Shown: positions 25,939 through 35,358, numbered from the stretch's first letter. The stretch is DNA of 64,000 nucleotides from CAXMRP01 sp964196155 (GCA_964196155.1 CAXMRP010000045.1:10700-74699), one strand, 5' to 3'. The notes: generated from the sequence alone by a model not told the origin. Numbers and translations: made by a program.

Positions 25939-27449
25939 GGGACCCGGGTCGGGCGCAGCATGAAGGCCGGGACGTGGTCGCAGAACCCGACCCTGTCGCC
26001 GTCATTCTTCCGGCGTGATCTCGACTTTTCCGGTTTGGCCGCCGCAACCGGCTTTGTCGCTGGCGCAGCTGTATCCGCATCATCGCCACGATCTGCGGCT
26101 TCGACATCAGCGGTTGCCGCAAGGGTCGTTTCAGGGGTCGTATCCGCGGTTGCCTCGATTGCGGCCTCCCCGGTCTTCTTGCCCGACCGGCGCCGGCGGC
26201 CGCGCCGTCCTTTTGCCGGTTTTTCGCCGGCCTCACCAGACGATGGCTCAGTGACCGTATCGGCGGCTTTCACATCATCGTTGCCGGTATCCGCAGTATC
26301 GCTGGGCAATGAGGCCTTTGCCGATGCGCCGGCAGTCACCACATCGATTATCCGGCCGGTCAGGTTTTCAATCGCAGAAATATATTTCTTGTCTGCCGAA
26401 GTCGCGATCGAAAAGGCGGCGCCGCTGCGCCCGGCCCGGCCCGTGCGGCCGATGCGATGGACATAATCTTCCGCATGGGTCGGCACATCGAAGTTGAACA
26501 CGTGCGACACCGCCGTAATATCCAGACCGCGCGCCGCCACATCGCTGGCCACCAAAAGGGTAATCTCGTTGTTACGGAAACTGGCCAGGGTTTTCAGCCG
26601 GTGGTGCTGGTCCATGTCGCCATGCAACGCGCCGACCGAATAGCCATGCCGTTCCAGCGAACGCTGTACGGTGGCGACATCACGCTTGCGGTTGCAGAAG
26701 ATGATGGCGTTGGTGAGATTTTCCGAATTGTCGATCAGCGTGCGCAGTGTCTGGCGTTTTTCGCTGGGCTTGTTGCCCGACCGCACGACTGCCTGGGACA
26801 CATTGTCCAAAGTCGAAGCCGGTTTGGACACTTCCACCCGCACCGGATTTTGCAGGAACTGATTGGCGAGCCGGTCGATCTCCGGCGGCATGGTCGCCGA
26901 AAACAGCATGGTCTGCCGGGTAAACGGGATCAGCTTCACGATCCGCTCGATATCGGGAATGAATCCCATGTCCAGCATCCGGTCGGCTTCATCGATGACG
27001 AGGATTTCAACGCCGGTCAAAAGCAGGCGCCCGCGCTCGAAGTGATCGAGCAGCCGGCCCGGCGTGGCGATCAGCACATCGGCGCCACGGGTGATCTTTT
27101 TGTCTTGCTCGTCGAATGACACGCCGCCGATCAGCAGCGCCACTGTCAGCTTGTGATTGACGCCATACTTGACGAAATTTTCTTCAACCTGCGCCGCCAG
27201 TTCCCGGGTCGGCTCCAGGATCAGCGTGCGCGGCATCCGCGCCCGCGCCCGGCCGCGCTCCAGCGCTGTCAGCATCGGCAGCACAAAAGAAGCCGTCTTG
27301 CCGGTGCCAGTCTGGGCAATGCCAACCAGATCACGTCTGGCCAACACTTCGGGGATGGCTTCTTTCTGAATAGGGGTGGGTGTCGTGTACCCGGCCAGTT
27401 TGACCGCTTCAACGACTTTGGTGCTCAGTCCAAGGGTATCAAATGTCAT
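25911..27449 (-). CDS. DEAD-box ATP-dependent RNA helicase (RhlE-like)
   Basis: ATP-dependent RNA helicase acting in ribosome assembly or RNA decay, 512 aa. Q motif TPTPIQ, Walker A AQTGTGKT, PTRELA, Walker B VIDEADRML, SAT, and HRIGRTGR are all present in order within the first 375 residues. The C-terminal extension (about 380-512) is low complexity, first Ala/Thr/Asp-rich with a basic patch RRGRRRRSGKK, and probably binds RNA. Start ATG 27449 (MTFDTLGL) is the family start; a TTG 30 bases upstream is less likely. The 3' end is duplicated at 24954-24983. Confidence 0.94.
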   Translation of the reverse strand: MTFDTLGLSTKVVEAVKLAGYTTPTPIQKEAIPEVLARRDLVGIAQTGTGKTASFVLPMLTALERGRARARMPRTLILEPTRELAAQVEENFVKYGVNHKLTVALLIGGVSFDEQDKKITRGADVLIATPGRLLDHFERGRLLLTGVEILVIDEADRMLDMGFIPDIERIVKLIPFTRQTMLFSATMPPEIDRLANQFLQNPVRVEVSKPASTLDNVSQAVVRSGNKPSEKRQTLRTLIDNSENLTNAIIFCNRKRDVATVQRSLERHGYSVGALHGDMDQHHRLKTLASFRNNEITLLVASDVAARGLDITAVSHVFNFDVPTHAEDYVHRIGRTGRAGRSGAAFSIATSADKKYISAIENLTGRIIDVVTAGASAKASLPSDTADTGNDDVKAADTVTEPSSGEAGEKPAKGRRGRRRRSGKKTGEAAIEATADTTPETTLAATADVEAADRGDDADTAAPATKPVAAAKPEKSRSRRKNDGDRVGFCDHVPAFMLRPTRVPNKEEEAVG

Positions 27450-27865
27450 ATAGCTTTTCGTGCCTGCCGGATAAATCAACGGCCAGGATCGTTACTGTGT
27501 GAACAGACAGGCGCGAAAAAAACGCGCGATTGCGCCCGGTATCAACAATTCACCGGCTTTTACAAGCAAAGATTGGATTTTAGCCTAAAATTTCACCGCG
27601 GCATAATGGCAATCTATTGGCTTGCCGCTCGCCTGCCGGGTTCGAACATATGCTGCGCTGGACGATCTACGGTTGCAAACGCGAGAAAGCAGTGCCGATC
27701 GCAGTCTTGCGATCCGGTATAAAGGGCGCGTAAACAAACGCTATAAGATACCGCATTTAACACCGACAATATTGAAGCCGCGCGAAAGAAATTCTGCCGG
27801 CTGTCGTTATCGATCCATGACTGCAAATTTGCCGGCCTGACGGGCGCACACAGGAATATATCCAC
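27450..27865. other. Divergent intergenic region, helicase / CFA synthase
   Basis: About 415 bp between divergent genes. Both promoters should be here. I see no RNA gene, repeat or convincing small gene. Confidence 0.5.
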
Positions 27866-29173
27866 ATGAATGCGCCAGAAACCGACAAGAAACTTCGAGC
27901 CATTCGGACCATCGTTGCCGAGATCGCGACCCATCTGAATGTGCCGTTGTCTCTGAAAATATGGGACGGAGAGTATCTGCCGCTCGGCACCGATGCGCCA
28001 AACCAGCCGGCGCTGGTCATATCTGAGCCCGGTGTAATTTCAGCACTTATCCGCCGGCCGACGCTGGATCGGTTGCTCCGCCTCTATGCCCACGGCAAAG
28101 TCGGTTTTGAAGGCGGCACGCTGATCGATATTGCTGAAGCCGCCGGACAGACCAGTACACGCGGACGCCTCAAACAAATTTCCAAACGCAAATTGGCGCG
28201 GGCGCTGTTGCCCTTCGTCATGGCCCCGGCATCCAATGTCATACCATCGCGTAGTTTCAGTGGAGACGAGATCGGCGCCAGCAAGGAAAGCCGTAACGAA
28301 GGCGATTTTATCAGCTTTCACTATGACCTGAGCAACGATTTCTACAAATTGTTTCTCGACGACGCGATGGTCTACACCTGCGCCTATTTCGCTGAGTGGC
28401 AAAACGATCTGGATCGCGCGCAGTTCGACAAGATGGAAATGACTTGCCGCAAACTGCGCATAAAAGCGGGCGACCGGTTTCTCGATATCGGCTGCGGATG
28501 GGGGGCGCTCATCTGCCACGCGGCAAAACATTATGGCGCAACAGCCCATGGCGTCACCCTGTCGAAAGAGCAATATGACTATGCGGTTGAACGCATCAAA
28601 CGCGAAGGCCTGGGCGACCGAGTGACCATCGAGCTCAATGACTACCGTGATGTTGATCAGAAATTCGACAAGATCGCGTCCATCGGCATGTACGAAGCCA
28701 TCGGCGTAGCGGCGGTGCCGGAATATTTGCGAAAAGTACGCTCAATGTTGGCACCCGGTGGACTATTTCTCAACCACGGCATTACCCGGCGATCCAAGCG
28801 GAAAAAGAAACGTTTCGGCAAGCGCCCGGAACAGCGCGCACTGGTGCGCTATATATTTCCTGGCGGCGAGTTGGACGATATCGGCCACACCGCTCAGGAA
28901 CTGGAACGGGCCGGATTTGAGATCCACGACATTGAAGGATGGCGCGAACACTATGCGCTCACCACAAGAATGTGGTGCGAACGTCTTACAGCACGAAGAG
29001 AGGAAGCTGTCGCTCTCGTCGGCGAGCAAGCCTACCGGATTTGGGTTGTGTATCTGGCCGGCTGTTCGATCGCATTTACACGCGGTTCGGCGCGCATCTA
29101 CCAGACGCTTGCCAGCGCCACGGTGAAGGGCCCCGCACCCGTGCCGCCGAGCCGCGCCGATCTGTATCGGTGA
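27866..29173 (+). CDS. cfa: Cyclopropane-fatty-acyl-phospholipid synthase family protein
   Basis: SAM-dependent enzyme that methylenates unsaturated acyl chains of membrane phospholipids. The 435-aa protein has the family N-terminal domain (residues about 1-130), then FHYDLSNDFYKLFLDDAMVY, the SAM site DIGCGWGAL, and the C-terminal region with MWCERL and FTRGSARIYQ. AGGA lies upstream of ATG 27866. Many rhizobia carry several CFA-family paralogues, so the exact product (cyclopropane or another SAM-dependent modification) is not fixed by sequence alone. Confidence 0.9.
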   Translation: MNAPETDKKLRAIRTIVAEIATHLNVPLSLKIWDGEYLPLGTDAPNQPALVISEPGVISALIRRPTLDRLLRLYAHGKVGFEGGTLIDIAEAAGQTSTRGRLKQISKRKLARALLPFVMAPASNVIPSRSFSGDEIGASKESRNEGDFISFHYDLSNDFYKLFLDDAMVYTCAYFAEWQNDLDRAQFDKMEMTCRKLRIKAGDRFLDIGCGWGALICHAAKHYGATAHGVTLSKEQYDYAVERIKREGLGDRVTIELNDYRDVDQKFDKIASIGMYEAIGVAAVPEYLRKVRSMLAPGGLFLNHGITRRSKRKKKRFGKRPEQRALVRYIFPGGELDDIGHTAQELERAGFEIHDIEGWREHYALTTRMWCERLTARREEAVALVGEQAYRIWVVYLAGCSIAFTRGSARIYQTLASATVKGPAPVPPSRADLYR

Positions 29174-29204
29174 AGTCCATCCGGCACGAAACACCGAGGC
29201 ACAA

Positions 29205-29633
29205 TCAGTCCACCCATTTCAGGATATGGCTGGCAACGGCAACAAGTTCGCCACGCTGATTTTTGATTTCAATGCTTGAGACAGTACGCTTTTCGGTAAT
29301 TTTTACCGCGCTGATCGTATAGGTGACGGTGACCGTGTCGCCGATCAGTACACCGGCCAGAAACCGGACCCGGTCGTAACCGAGGGAAACTGGTGTGCCA
29401 AGCTCGCCCGTCCCGGCGGCTTCACAGGCCAGCGTCGAACAGGTCGACATATAGCCGATCAGCAGCGCGCCATGGGCAATCCGGCCACCATAGCGGGTCG
29501 CCTTCATGGCTTCTTCATTGACGTGGTTCGGGGACAGATCGCCGGTGATCCCGGCAAACAGATATACGTCCGATTCAGAAACAGTTTTGGTGAAGGTGAA
29601 TTGATCGCCGACCTTCAGGGCAAATTCGCTCAT
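29205..29633 (-). CDS. MaoC-like (R)-specific enoyl-CoA hydratase
   Basis: Hot-dog fold dehydratase of 142 aa. The hydratase-2 motif is clear: DVYLFAGITGDLSPNHVNEE with the catalytic Asp and His, followed by RIAHGALLIGYMS. Family members hydrate trans-2-enoyl-CoA to (R)-3-hydroxyacyl-CoA, linking beta-oxidation with polyhydroxyalkanoate or lipid synthesis. ATG 29633 (MSEFALKVGD) is the family start; the frame extends to 29687. It converges with the CFA gene. Confidence 0.88.
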   Translation of the reverse strand: MSEFALKVGDQFTFTKTVSESDVYLFAGITGDLSPNHVNEEAMKATRYGGRIAHGALLIGYMSTCSTLACEAAGTGELGTPVSLGYDRVRFLAGVLIGDTVTVTYTISAVKITEKRTVSSIEIKNQRGELVAVASHILKWVD

Positions 29634-30008
29634 GTGTCGCAGCCATTTTTGGGTGTCGTTGAAGTTTGGTACGCACGCCCGGTGCAACCTATGCGGCGGA
29701 CGGCTTCTCGTACATCGAAACGTGAATTTTGCTGTCGGCCGTAAACGCCGAACGATTCCACCCGGCCCATCGTGATCGAAGGGTCATTCCCATCAGTCGG
29801 GCCATCAGGTCAATTTCCGACGGCCAAGCATAGCGCATTCGAGGCAAGGACTAGCGACAATTATCGCAACACCGCTTCCAGCATGCGATTGTTGTTGGCG
29901 AGTTTCTGCGATAACCGGCGGGCCGGTGTCCTTGACCCGGCTAGGCGGATGTCAGGCAAACGATGGCGTTTCCTTTTTCCCACTGGCTGCGCGAAAATCC
30001 CTCGTGGA
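29634..30008. other. Intergenic region with no recognised feature
   Basis: About 375 bp between two leftward genes (VOC protein and MaoC). No homologous gene, tRNA, repeat or strong hairpin was seen. It presumably holds the MaoC promoter. Confidence 0.45.
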
Positions 30009-30404
30009 TCATGCAAACGCCGCATGGCAACCCGCTTCAATATTGTACCCGTCAGGGTCGAGCAAATATGCGGCGTAGTAATTTTGATGATACCGGGCGC
30101 GCAATTTCGGCGCGCCATTGTCCATGCCACCGGCGGATAACCCGTCGGCAAAAAACCGGTCGACGATTGTTCGCGATGTGGCGCTGAATGCAATATGCGC
30201 AAGCGGCTTTATCGGCTGACCTTCCGACAACCAAAATTCTCCGCCGGGATCGGTGCTTTGCCCATGCCCAATATCCAAAATGCCAAAACTGATCGATGAT
30301 GGCGTATCCCTGATCAGGCGATAACCATGAGCGCTCAGGGTTTTGACGTAAAACAGCTTGCTGATTGCGATGCTGCTAACGGTAATTCCCAGATGATCGA
30401 TCAT
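30009..30404 (-). CDS. VOC (glyoxalase/bleomycin-resistance) family protein
   Basis: A 131-aa protein of the vicinal oxygen chelate fold: MIDHLGITVSS at the start, FGILDIGHG, HIAFSATSRTIVDRFF in the middle and YYAAYLLDPDGYNIEA at the end. Metal-ligand His5, His72 and Glu near the C-terminus are plausible. These proteins are often glyoxalase-like or dioxygenase-like; the substrate cannot be told. The start codon lies in a 12-bp palindrome (30393-30404) that also starts an open frame on the other strand. Confidence 0.88.
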   Translation of the reverse strand: MIDHLGITVSSIAISKLFYVKTLSAHGYRLIRDTPSSISFGILDIGHGQSTDPGGEFWLSEGQPIKPLAHIAFSATSRTIVDRFFADGLSAGGMDNGAPKLRARYHQNYYAAYLLDPDGYNIEAGCHAAFA

Positions 30405-30596
30405 AAAAAGTATCTATTGTTAATTTGCGCAATATCACTCGCTGTTGGCGGGTTGGGTAGTTTTTGGCTTTTCACCATTGCCGGCGCTGACCAATTCACA
30501 CGGCATTCCCGATTTGTTGATTCATTCATGGTTCCTGTCGGCCAACAAATTATCACGATGGCTCAATTTTCGCCGCATTTGTCAAGGAAACACTAG
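30393..30596 (+). CDS. Possible small membrane protein (weak)
   Basis: A 67-codon frame starting in the palindrome shared with the VOC gene. It has a basic start and one hydrophobic helix (YLLLICAISLAVGGLGSFWLF), followed by a short hydrophilic tail. No ribosome-binding site is evident and I recognise no family. It fills most of the gap between the VOC and outer-membrane genes. It may be chance. Confidence 0.2.
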   Translation: MIDHKKYLLLICAISLAVGGLGSFWLFTIAGADQFTRHSRFVDSFMVPVGQQIITMAQFSPHLSRKH

Positions 30597-30676
30597 GCTT
30601 AACGGATTCCTCACAATTTCGGTCTTATCTCCGTTCAAGGGGCAAGTTGCACGTGTAGCGTTTGGAGTATTGCGTC

Positions 30677-31291
30677 ATGATCAGGTCTATAGGATTGGCC
30701 GTTACCGCGTTGATGTTGGCGGGTACGGCACAAGCAGCAGATTTTTTCCGGAATGATCCGGTTTCATATGCGCCGGCGGCGGCTGGCTACAACTGGGCTG
30801 GTGGCTATATCGGCGCCCATGTTGGTTACGGTTGGGGCGATGCCTCCATTTCCGGCATTCCCGATATCGATATCGACGGCTGGGTTGGTGGCGTCCACGC
30901 CGGTTACAACTATCTATATGGTTCGACATTGCTCGGCGTTGAATTCGATGCGTCACTGGCGGACGTCGACGGTGCCGGATTCGGCATCGGAATCGAAAAC
31001 GACTGGCTCGCCAGTGCTCGTGGCCGTCTTGGCTATACCATGGGCCAGTTCATGGTCTATGCGACCGGTGGTCTGGCGCTTGCCGGTGCAGAGGCAAATG
31101 TCGGCGGGTCGACCCAGTCCAATACCCATGTGGGCTGGGTTGCCGGTCTGGGCGGCGAGGCGTTCGTGACGCAGAACATCGTCGCGCGGCTGGAATGGCT
31201 GCACTACGACGTTGGCGACGAGACCTATTTTGGTGTTTCCGGCGAAGGCGATGTGGATGTGCTTCGCCTTGGTGCCAGCTACAAATTCTGA
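30677..31291 (+). CDS. Outer-membrane beta-barrel protein (Omp25/Omp31-like)
   Basis: A 204-aa protein with signal peptide (cut after GTAQA, before ADFF). The mature part is an eight-strand-type barrel: YNWAGGYIGAHVGYGWGD, WVGGVHAGYNY, WLASARGRLGYT, VARLEWLHYDVGD, and the C-terminal DVLRLGASYKF ending in phenylalanine, the standard outer-membrane signature. It resembles the Omp25/Omp31 surface proteins common in Hyphomicrobiales. ATG 30677 has GGAG ten bases upstream (30663-30666). A strong terminator follows at 31322-31350. Confidence 0.92.
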   Translation: MIRSIGLAVTALMLAGTAQAADFFRNDPVSYAPAAAGYNWAGGYIGAHVGYGWGDASISGIPDIDIDGWVGGVHAGYNYLYGSTLLGVEFDASLADVDGAGFGIGIENDWLASARGRLGYTMGQFMVYATGGLALAGAEANVGGSTQSNTHVGWVAGLGGEAFVTQNIVARLEWLHYDVGDETYFGVSGEGDVDVLRLGASYKF

Positions 31292-31321
31292 TCGGTTCGC
31301 TACCGGTTGATACAGGAATAA

Positions 31322-31350
31322 AAAAGCCCGGCAGTTTTTGCCGGGCTTTT
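31322..31350 (+). terminator. Rho-independent terminator after the outer-membrane gene
   Basis: Perfect 12-bp stem (AAAAGCCCGGCA / TGCCGGGCTTTT) with a GTTTT loop, followed by GTTTT. The symmetrical A and T tracts mean it can also stop transcription from the convergent OmpA-like gene. Confidence 0.93.
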
Positions 31351-31408
31351 GTTTTATCGGCGAGACGCCGGTCTGATAGCCAGCATCCTTCAAGGATTGC
31401 GCGTCCCG

Positions 31409-33022
31409 TCAGTTCTGTGACGTTTGCATCAGCCCGTAAAGATTACGCGCTGTTACCCGGCGGTTGCGCCGCTCGGCGTCATAGGTCGATATTTTCAGAT
31501 AGGCCTCGCCGTAGCCCTGGGTGATCAGGTTTTCCGGCGGGATGCCAAAGCTCTCCGACAGCACGATGGCAACGGATTCAGCGCGCTGGTCCGAAAGGGC
31601 CAGGTTGTAATACTCCGACCCCACCGCATCCGTGTGCCCTTCGATCAGGATCAGCGCACCCGGCGTCTGGTAAAGGACATCGCCGATGGCATAGGCCAGC
31701 CGTGACAGGCCAGGGATCTGGCTCTGTAAAATCAGTGCACTGCCGGTATCGAAGGTAATGGCATCCAGATCGACACGCCGAGTAAGGTCGCGGACCTGAT
31801 TGTTGTAGAGGATTTCATCCAGCGAGTAGGGCTGCTGGATCTGTGCAACCGGCGGGGCGGACAATGCCTTGTAGATATCCTCGCGCCGTGTCTGGCGACC
31901 CAGTTCAACCACATACTCGCGCTTTGGCACCTGAATGGCCGTCGGCAGATTGACCTGAATATTAAACCTCGGCCGCCGATCGCGCCGCTTCGGTTTGTTG
32001 CGGTTGTCGACCAGAATAAATTCGCGGCCGTTCTTGTTGCGCCGAAACCGCACAACAATGTCGCCATCGCGATTGCGCAGGGTAATCACCTGGCTGCCAT
32101 TGGCGCGATAGATCGTGGTGCGGGTCATGCCGTTGCGCAGTTTCACCACCTTGACATCACGGGCGCCACGCAGGGACCGGTCATCATTGCCATGGCTCTG
32201 GATAAAGGTCTGCCCGCTCTGGTCTTTGATGATCGTGCGGCCATTTTTGGTGCGCACGACTTTGGCGCCGGCTGGTGGCTGGACGGTATTTTGCAATTCG
32301 CGATTTTCCTGCCGCGCCGCGCGTAATTTACGGCGAAGCTTCTTCAGGCGCGGATCGACCTTCTGGCCCTTGATGCCGGTCTGATCGGGTTCATTGTCCT
32401 GAGCGGCAGCTTGCTGTGCCGCGGCTTGAGCGGCGGCCAGGGCAGCCGCTTGCTCTGCTGCCATCTTGGCGGCTTTTCTTGCAGCCTTCTTGGATGCCTT
32501 CTTCTCAGCCTTGCTTGCGGCCTTGTTTGCGGCCTTCTGGGCCGCCTTGTCAGCTTCCATCTGGGTGGCTGCCGCCTCGGCTTCTAACTGTGCCTGGGCA
32601 GCCGCTCGTGCTTCGTCCGCCGATTGTGCGGCCGCTGCCGCTGCTTCGGCTTCCATCCGCTTGCGCTTGCGCCTCAGTTTCTTTGCCGCGGCTTTATCCA
32701 TTTGGTCCGCGTTGGTGTCGGACTGCGCCGTGCTTGGCTGCTGCGCGCCACTCGCCGCGGCCAGCACCTGATCGAGCGCCTGACGGGCCCGGCGTGCGGA
32801 TTTCACGCCGCCGCCGCCGGCCTTGGCTTCCAGCAATGCCTGTTCCGCCACCAGCAGATCCTGGCGTGCCTGAAGAACCGCCTCCGGCTCCGCCAACTGG
32901 GCAACGACAATGCGTCCGGATGTTCTGAACGTGCCGGGATCGGCATGAGCAACCGGCGCAAGCAGCACCGGCGCGCTGAGAAGAACCGCCGCAACCGCGG
33001 CGATGCGTTGAGAAAGTGTCAT
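31409..33022 (-). CDS. OmpA-family protein with long Ala/Lys-rich coiled coil
   Basis: A 537-aa envelope protein. Signal peptide (about residues 1-27, VAHA/DPG), a region of Ala-rich helix with many Lys/Arg/Glu heptads (about 85-215), a basic beta-type middle region (about 250-360) and a C-terminal OmpA peptidoglycan-binding domain (about 405-525) with LILIEGHTDAVGSEYYN and the downstream LSDQRAESVA and GYGEAYL. No beta-barrel is apparent, so it is likely periplasmic, spanning or gripping the wall. The coil may trimerise or oligomerise. Family members in rhizobia are uncharacterised. It converges with the outer-membrane barrel gene. Confidence 0.87.
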   Translation of the reverse strand: MTLSQRIAAVAAVLLSAPVLLAPVAHADPGTFRTSGRIVVAQLAEPEAVLQARQDLLVAEQALLEAKAGGGGVKSARRARQALDQVLAAASGAQQPSTAQSDTNADQMDKAAAKKLRRKRKRMEAEAAAAAAQSADEARAAAQAQLEAEAAATQMEADKAAQKAANKAASKAEKKASKKAARKAAKMAAEQAAALAAAQAAAQQAAAQDNEPDQTGIKGQKVDPRLKKLRRKLRAARQENRELQNTVQPPAGAKVVRTKNGRTIIKDQSGQTFIQSHGNDDRSLRGARDVKVVKLRNGMTRTTIYRANGSQVITLRNRDGDIVVRFRRNKNGREFILVDNRNKPKRRDRRPRFNIQVNLPTAIQVPKREYVVELGRQTRREDIYKALSAPPVAQIQQPYSLDEILYNNQVRDLTRRVDLDAITFDTGSALILQSQIPGLSRLAYAIGDVLYQTPGALILIEGHTDAVGSEYYNLALSDQRAESVAIVLSESFGIPPENLITQGYGEAYLKISTYDAERRNRRVTARNLYGLMQTSQN

Positions 33023-33124
33023 TGTTCCAATCCTTGATTACCCGTTTTGCCGACACGGTGGCACAGGCAAGATGAACCGGGCTTGAACAGCCGGATACTG
33101 ATCATAACATATTGGAAAGAATGA

Positions 33125-33673
33125 CTATTTGATGTCCGCAGGCAACGGAAATCCATCCGGCACGACAAGTTTGTCAGGTCGCTGTCTGATTGGGACGAAT
33201 CCAGTCCGCTGATAGAGCGGTAGCGCCCGCGGATGGTCCCGGGTACAGGTTTTGACGGTTATTGTTTTCGCATCACGCGAAAACGCCAGATCGATGGCCG
33301 TACCCAATAGCCAGGCGCCGATCCGGCGACCGGTCCATTCCGGCATCAGGCCAAAAAAAGCCAGTTCAACAACCGGCTGATCCGAAAAATCAAGTTCATA
33401 AAAGCCCGCCGGTGCGCCATCGCCGTAAAGCACAAATATCTCAATACCAGGCTTGTGAATGATCGCGCTCAGATCATCGTCGCTGAGACGCGACCGGTTC
33501 ACCCACAACCAGTCCCGGCCGACTGTACCGTAAAGATAGCGATAAAAATGCAGCGGCACCGGATCGGCCCGCATCAGTGCCAGCTTCATGCCGAATGGTT
33601 GCCGAGGCAGGCGCGCCGGCAGAGCCTCAAGCACCAGATCGGTGATGGTGATCGGAACGATTGTGTCGGGCAT
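33125..33673 (-). CDS. GNAT-family N-acetyltransferase
   Basis: A 182-aa protein with the GNAT fold: FYELDF, VELAFFGLMPEWTGRRIGAWLLGTAI (acetyl-CoA site in the form TGRRIGAWL, close to the Q/RxxGxG/A signature), CTRDHPRALPLYQRTGFVPI at the end. Substrate unknown. It lies between sseA and the OmpA-like gene on the same strand, with about 60 and 100 bp gaps; co-transcription is possible but not shown. Confidence 0.88.
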   Translation of the reverse strand: MPDTIVPITITDLVLEALPARLPRQPFGMKLALMRADPVPLHFYRYLYGTVGRDWLWVNRSRLSDDDLSAIIHKPGIEIFVLYGDGAPAGFYELDFSDQPVVELAFFGLMPEWTGRRIGAWLLGTAIDLAFSRDAKTITVKTCTRDHPRALPLYQRTGFVPIRQRPDKLVVPDGFPLPADIK

Positions 33674-33731
33674 GAATGTGATGCTTTCTGTCGTTGATCC
33701 GGCTCAGTCTGATCAACGCGCGGACAAACGG

Positions 33732-34628
33732 CTAGTCATCTGCCTCGCCGGTCACCACCGGCATGTCGGGATCGGTGCCCCATTGCGCCCACGAACCGTC
33801 AAATACCGCCACATCATGCTTGCCAGCCCGGGCCAGCGCCAGATTGAGGACGGCTGCCGTCACCCCCGAGCCGCAACTGGTGACGATAGGCTTGTCAAGA
33901 TCAATCCCAGCATCGGCAAACCGCGACATGATAGCCGCGGGCGAACCCAACAGCCGATCCACGTCGAGCAGGTCGGTAAAGGGTATGTTGCGCGCGCCAG
34001 GCATGTGGCCGGACCGGGAGCCGGGTCGGGGCTCCGGCTCTGTGCCTTCAAAGCGCCCGGCGGCCCGGGCGTCGGCTACGGTCGCCGCGCCCGTGCGCAA
34101 CAGCGTCTGGATATCGTCGATATCGCACACCGCAGCGGCATCCAGTGCGGCTTTAAAGCTGCCACGGATCGGCGATGCGGTGCCGGGCTCCAGAGCGCCA
34201 CCGGCAGCATTCCACGCCGGCAACCCGCCATCGAGCACCCTCACATTGGTCGCACCAAAACTTTTCAGCATCCACCACACACGCGCTGCCGAAAAAAGCC
34301 CCATCCCGTCATAAACGACAATCAGATTGTCATTCGACAGGCCAAGCCCGCGCGCCACATGGGAAAAGCCGGTGGTGTCGGGCAGCATGTGGGGCAGGGG
34401 GCTTGCCGTGTCCGAGTGGGCATCGATGTCGAAAAACACCGCGCCGGGAATATGGCCGGTGGCAAATTCGCCCATTGCATCGCGGTTTTGCGCCGGCAAA
34501 TACCACGAGGCGTCGACAATCCGCAGGCCCGCGTCGCCGTGAATTTCCAGCAACCAGTCGGCGGTCATCATCGGGTCGTCGGGTTGGTCGGCGGTGAGGG
34601 TGCCCTGCTTATCCATTGGCTCAACCAT
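33732..34628 (-). CDS. sseA: 3-mercaptopyruvate sulfurtransferase
   Basis: Two-domain rhodanese of 298 aa that transfers sulfur from 3-mercaptopyruvate to a thiol acceptor. Both rhodanese domains are visible (IVDASWYLP, GHIPGAVFFDID; VADARAAGRFEGTEPEPRPG, GHMPGARNIPFTDLL). The active-site loop CGSGVTA is the mercaptopyruvate form, not the thiosulfate one. ATG 34628 has GGAG six bases upstream and overlaps the alaX stop (ATGGTTGA), suggesting translational coupling. It is the last gene of the cysK-alaX-sseA operon. Confidence 0.93.
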   Translation of the reverse strand: MVEPMDKQGTLTADQPDDPMMTADWLLEIHGDAGLRIVDASWYLPAQNRDAMGEFATGHIPGAVFFDIDAHSDTASPLPHMLPDTTGFSHVARGLGLSNDNLIVVYDGMGLFSAARVWWMLKSFGATNVRVLDGGLPAWNAAGGALEPGTASPIRGSFKAALDAAAVCDIDDIQTLLRTGAATVADARAAGRFEGTEPEPRPGSRSGHMPGARNIPFTDLLDVDRLLGSPAAIMSRFADAGIDLDKPIVTSCGSGVTAAVLNLALARAGKHDVAVFDGSWAQWGTDPDMPVVTGEADD

Positions 34629-35358
34629 CCGCATCTCCAAATCGCACCCGGATACGCCGGTTCTGCCGGCCTTTCTTCTCGATCTTGCCAACATGGATGG
34701 CGCCGATTTCACCGGTAGAGCGCACATGGGTGCCACCGCACGGTTGCAGATCGACGGCATCATCCTCGCCAATCGCCACCAGCCGGACTGTGCCGGAACC
34801 CCTCGGCGGTTGCACACTCATGGTCCGAACCAGCGACGGGTTGGCGGCCAGTTCATCTTCGCTGATCCACCGGGTGGTCACGCGATGATCGGCGACGACA
34901 AGCGCGGCCAGTTGTGCCGACAGCGCCGCTTTGTCCACGGCGCCGGCATCGGCAATGTCGAAATCAAGCCGGCTGTCGGCTTCGCCAATCGACCCGCCGG
35001 TGACCGGATACGGCACCAGCGAGCACAAAAGGTGCAGCGCGGTATGCATTCGCATATGGGCAAGACGCCGGGACCAGTTGAGGCGGGCAGTGATTGTATC
35101 GCCGGGCTTGATTGCGCCCGGACCCTCGCTCGGCACATGAACGATATCGCCATCCACATAGATCGTCGCGCCGATGCTCGATAGGCTGCCATCGGCAAGA
35201 ATGAAATCACCAGTGTCGCCGGGCTGCCCGCCGCTGGTGGCATAAAACACGGTTCTGTCGAGCACGATCCCGCCGCGATCATTGACCGCAATTACCTGCG
35301 CCTGGCAATCGCGCAATTCGGCATCGTCGCGAAACAGCGGCAAACTTGTCGTGCTCAT
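34621..35358 (-). CDS. alaX: Alanyl-tRNA editing protein (AlaX family)
   Basis: Free-standing relative of the AlaRS editing domain that deacylates mischarged tRNA, typically Ser-tRNA-Ala, 245 aa. Zinc-ligand motifs HTALHLL (HxxxH) and CGGTHV are present, as in active editing proteins, along with the N-terminal TVFYATSGGQPGDTG. It overlaps cysK by four bases at its start and sseA by eight at its end. The pairing with cysteine genes hints at editing linked to cysteine or serine levels, but that is inference. Confidence 0.92.
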   Translation of the reverse strand: MSTTSLPLFRDDAELRDCQAQVIAVNDRGGIVLDRTVFYATSGGQPGDTGDFILADGSLSSIGATIYVDGDIVHVPSEGPGAIKPGDTITARLNWSRRLAHMRMHTALHLLCSLVPYPVTGGSIGEADSRLDFDIADAGAVDKAALSAQLAALVVADHRVTTRWISEDELAANPSLVRTMSVQPPRGSGTVRLVAIGEDDAVDLQPCGGTHVRSTGEIGAIHVGKIEKKGRQNRRIRVRFGDADG

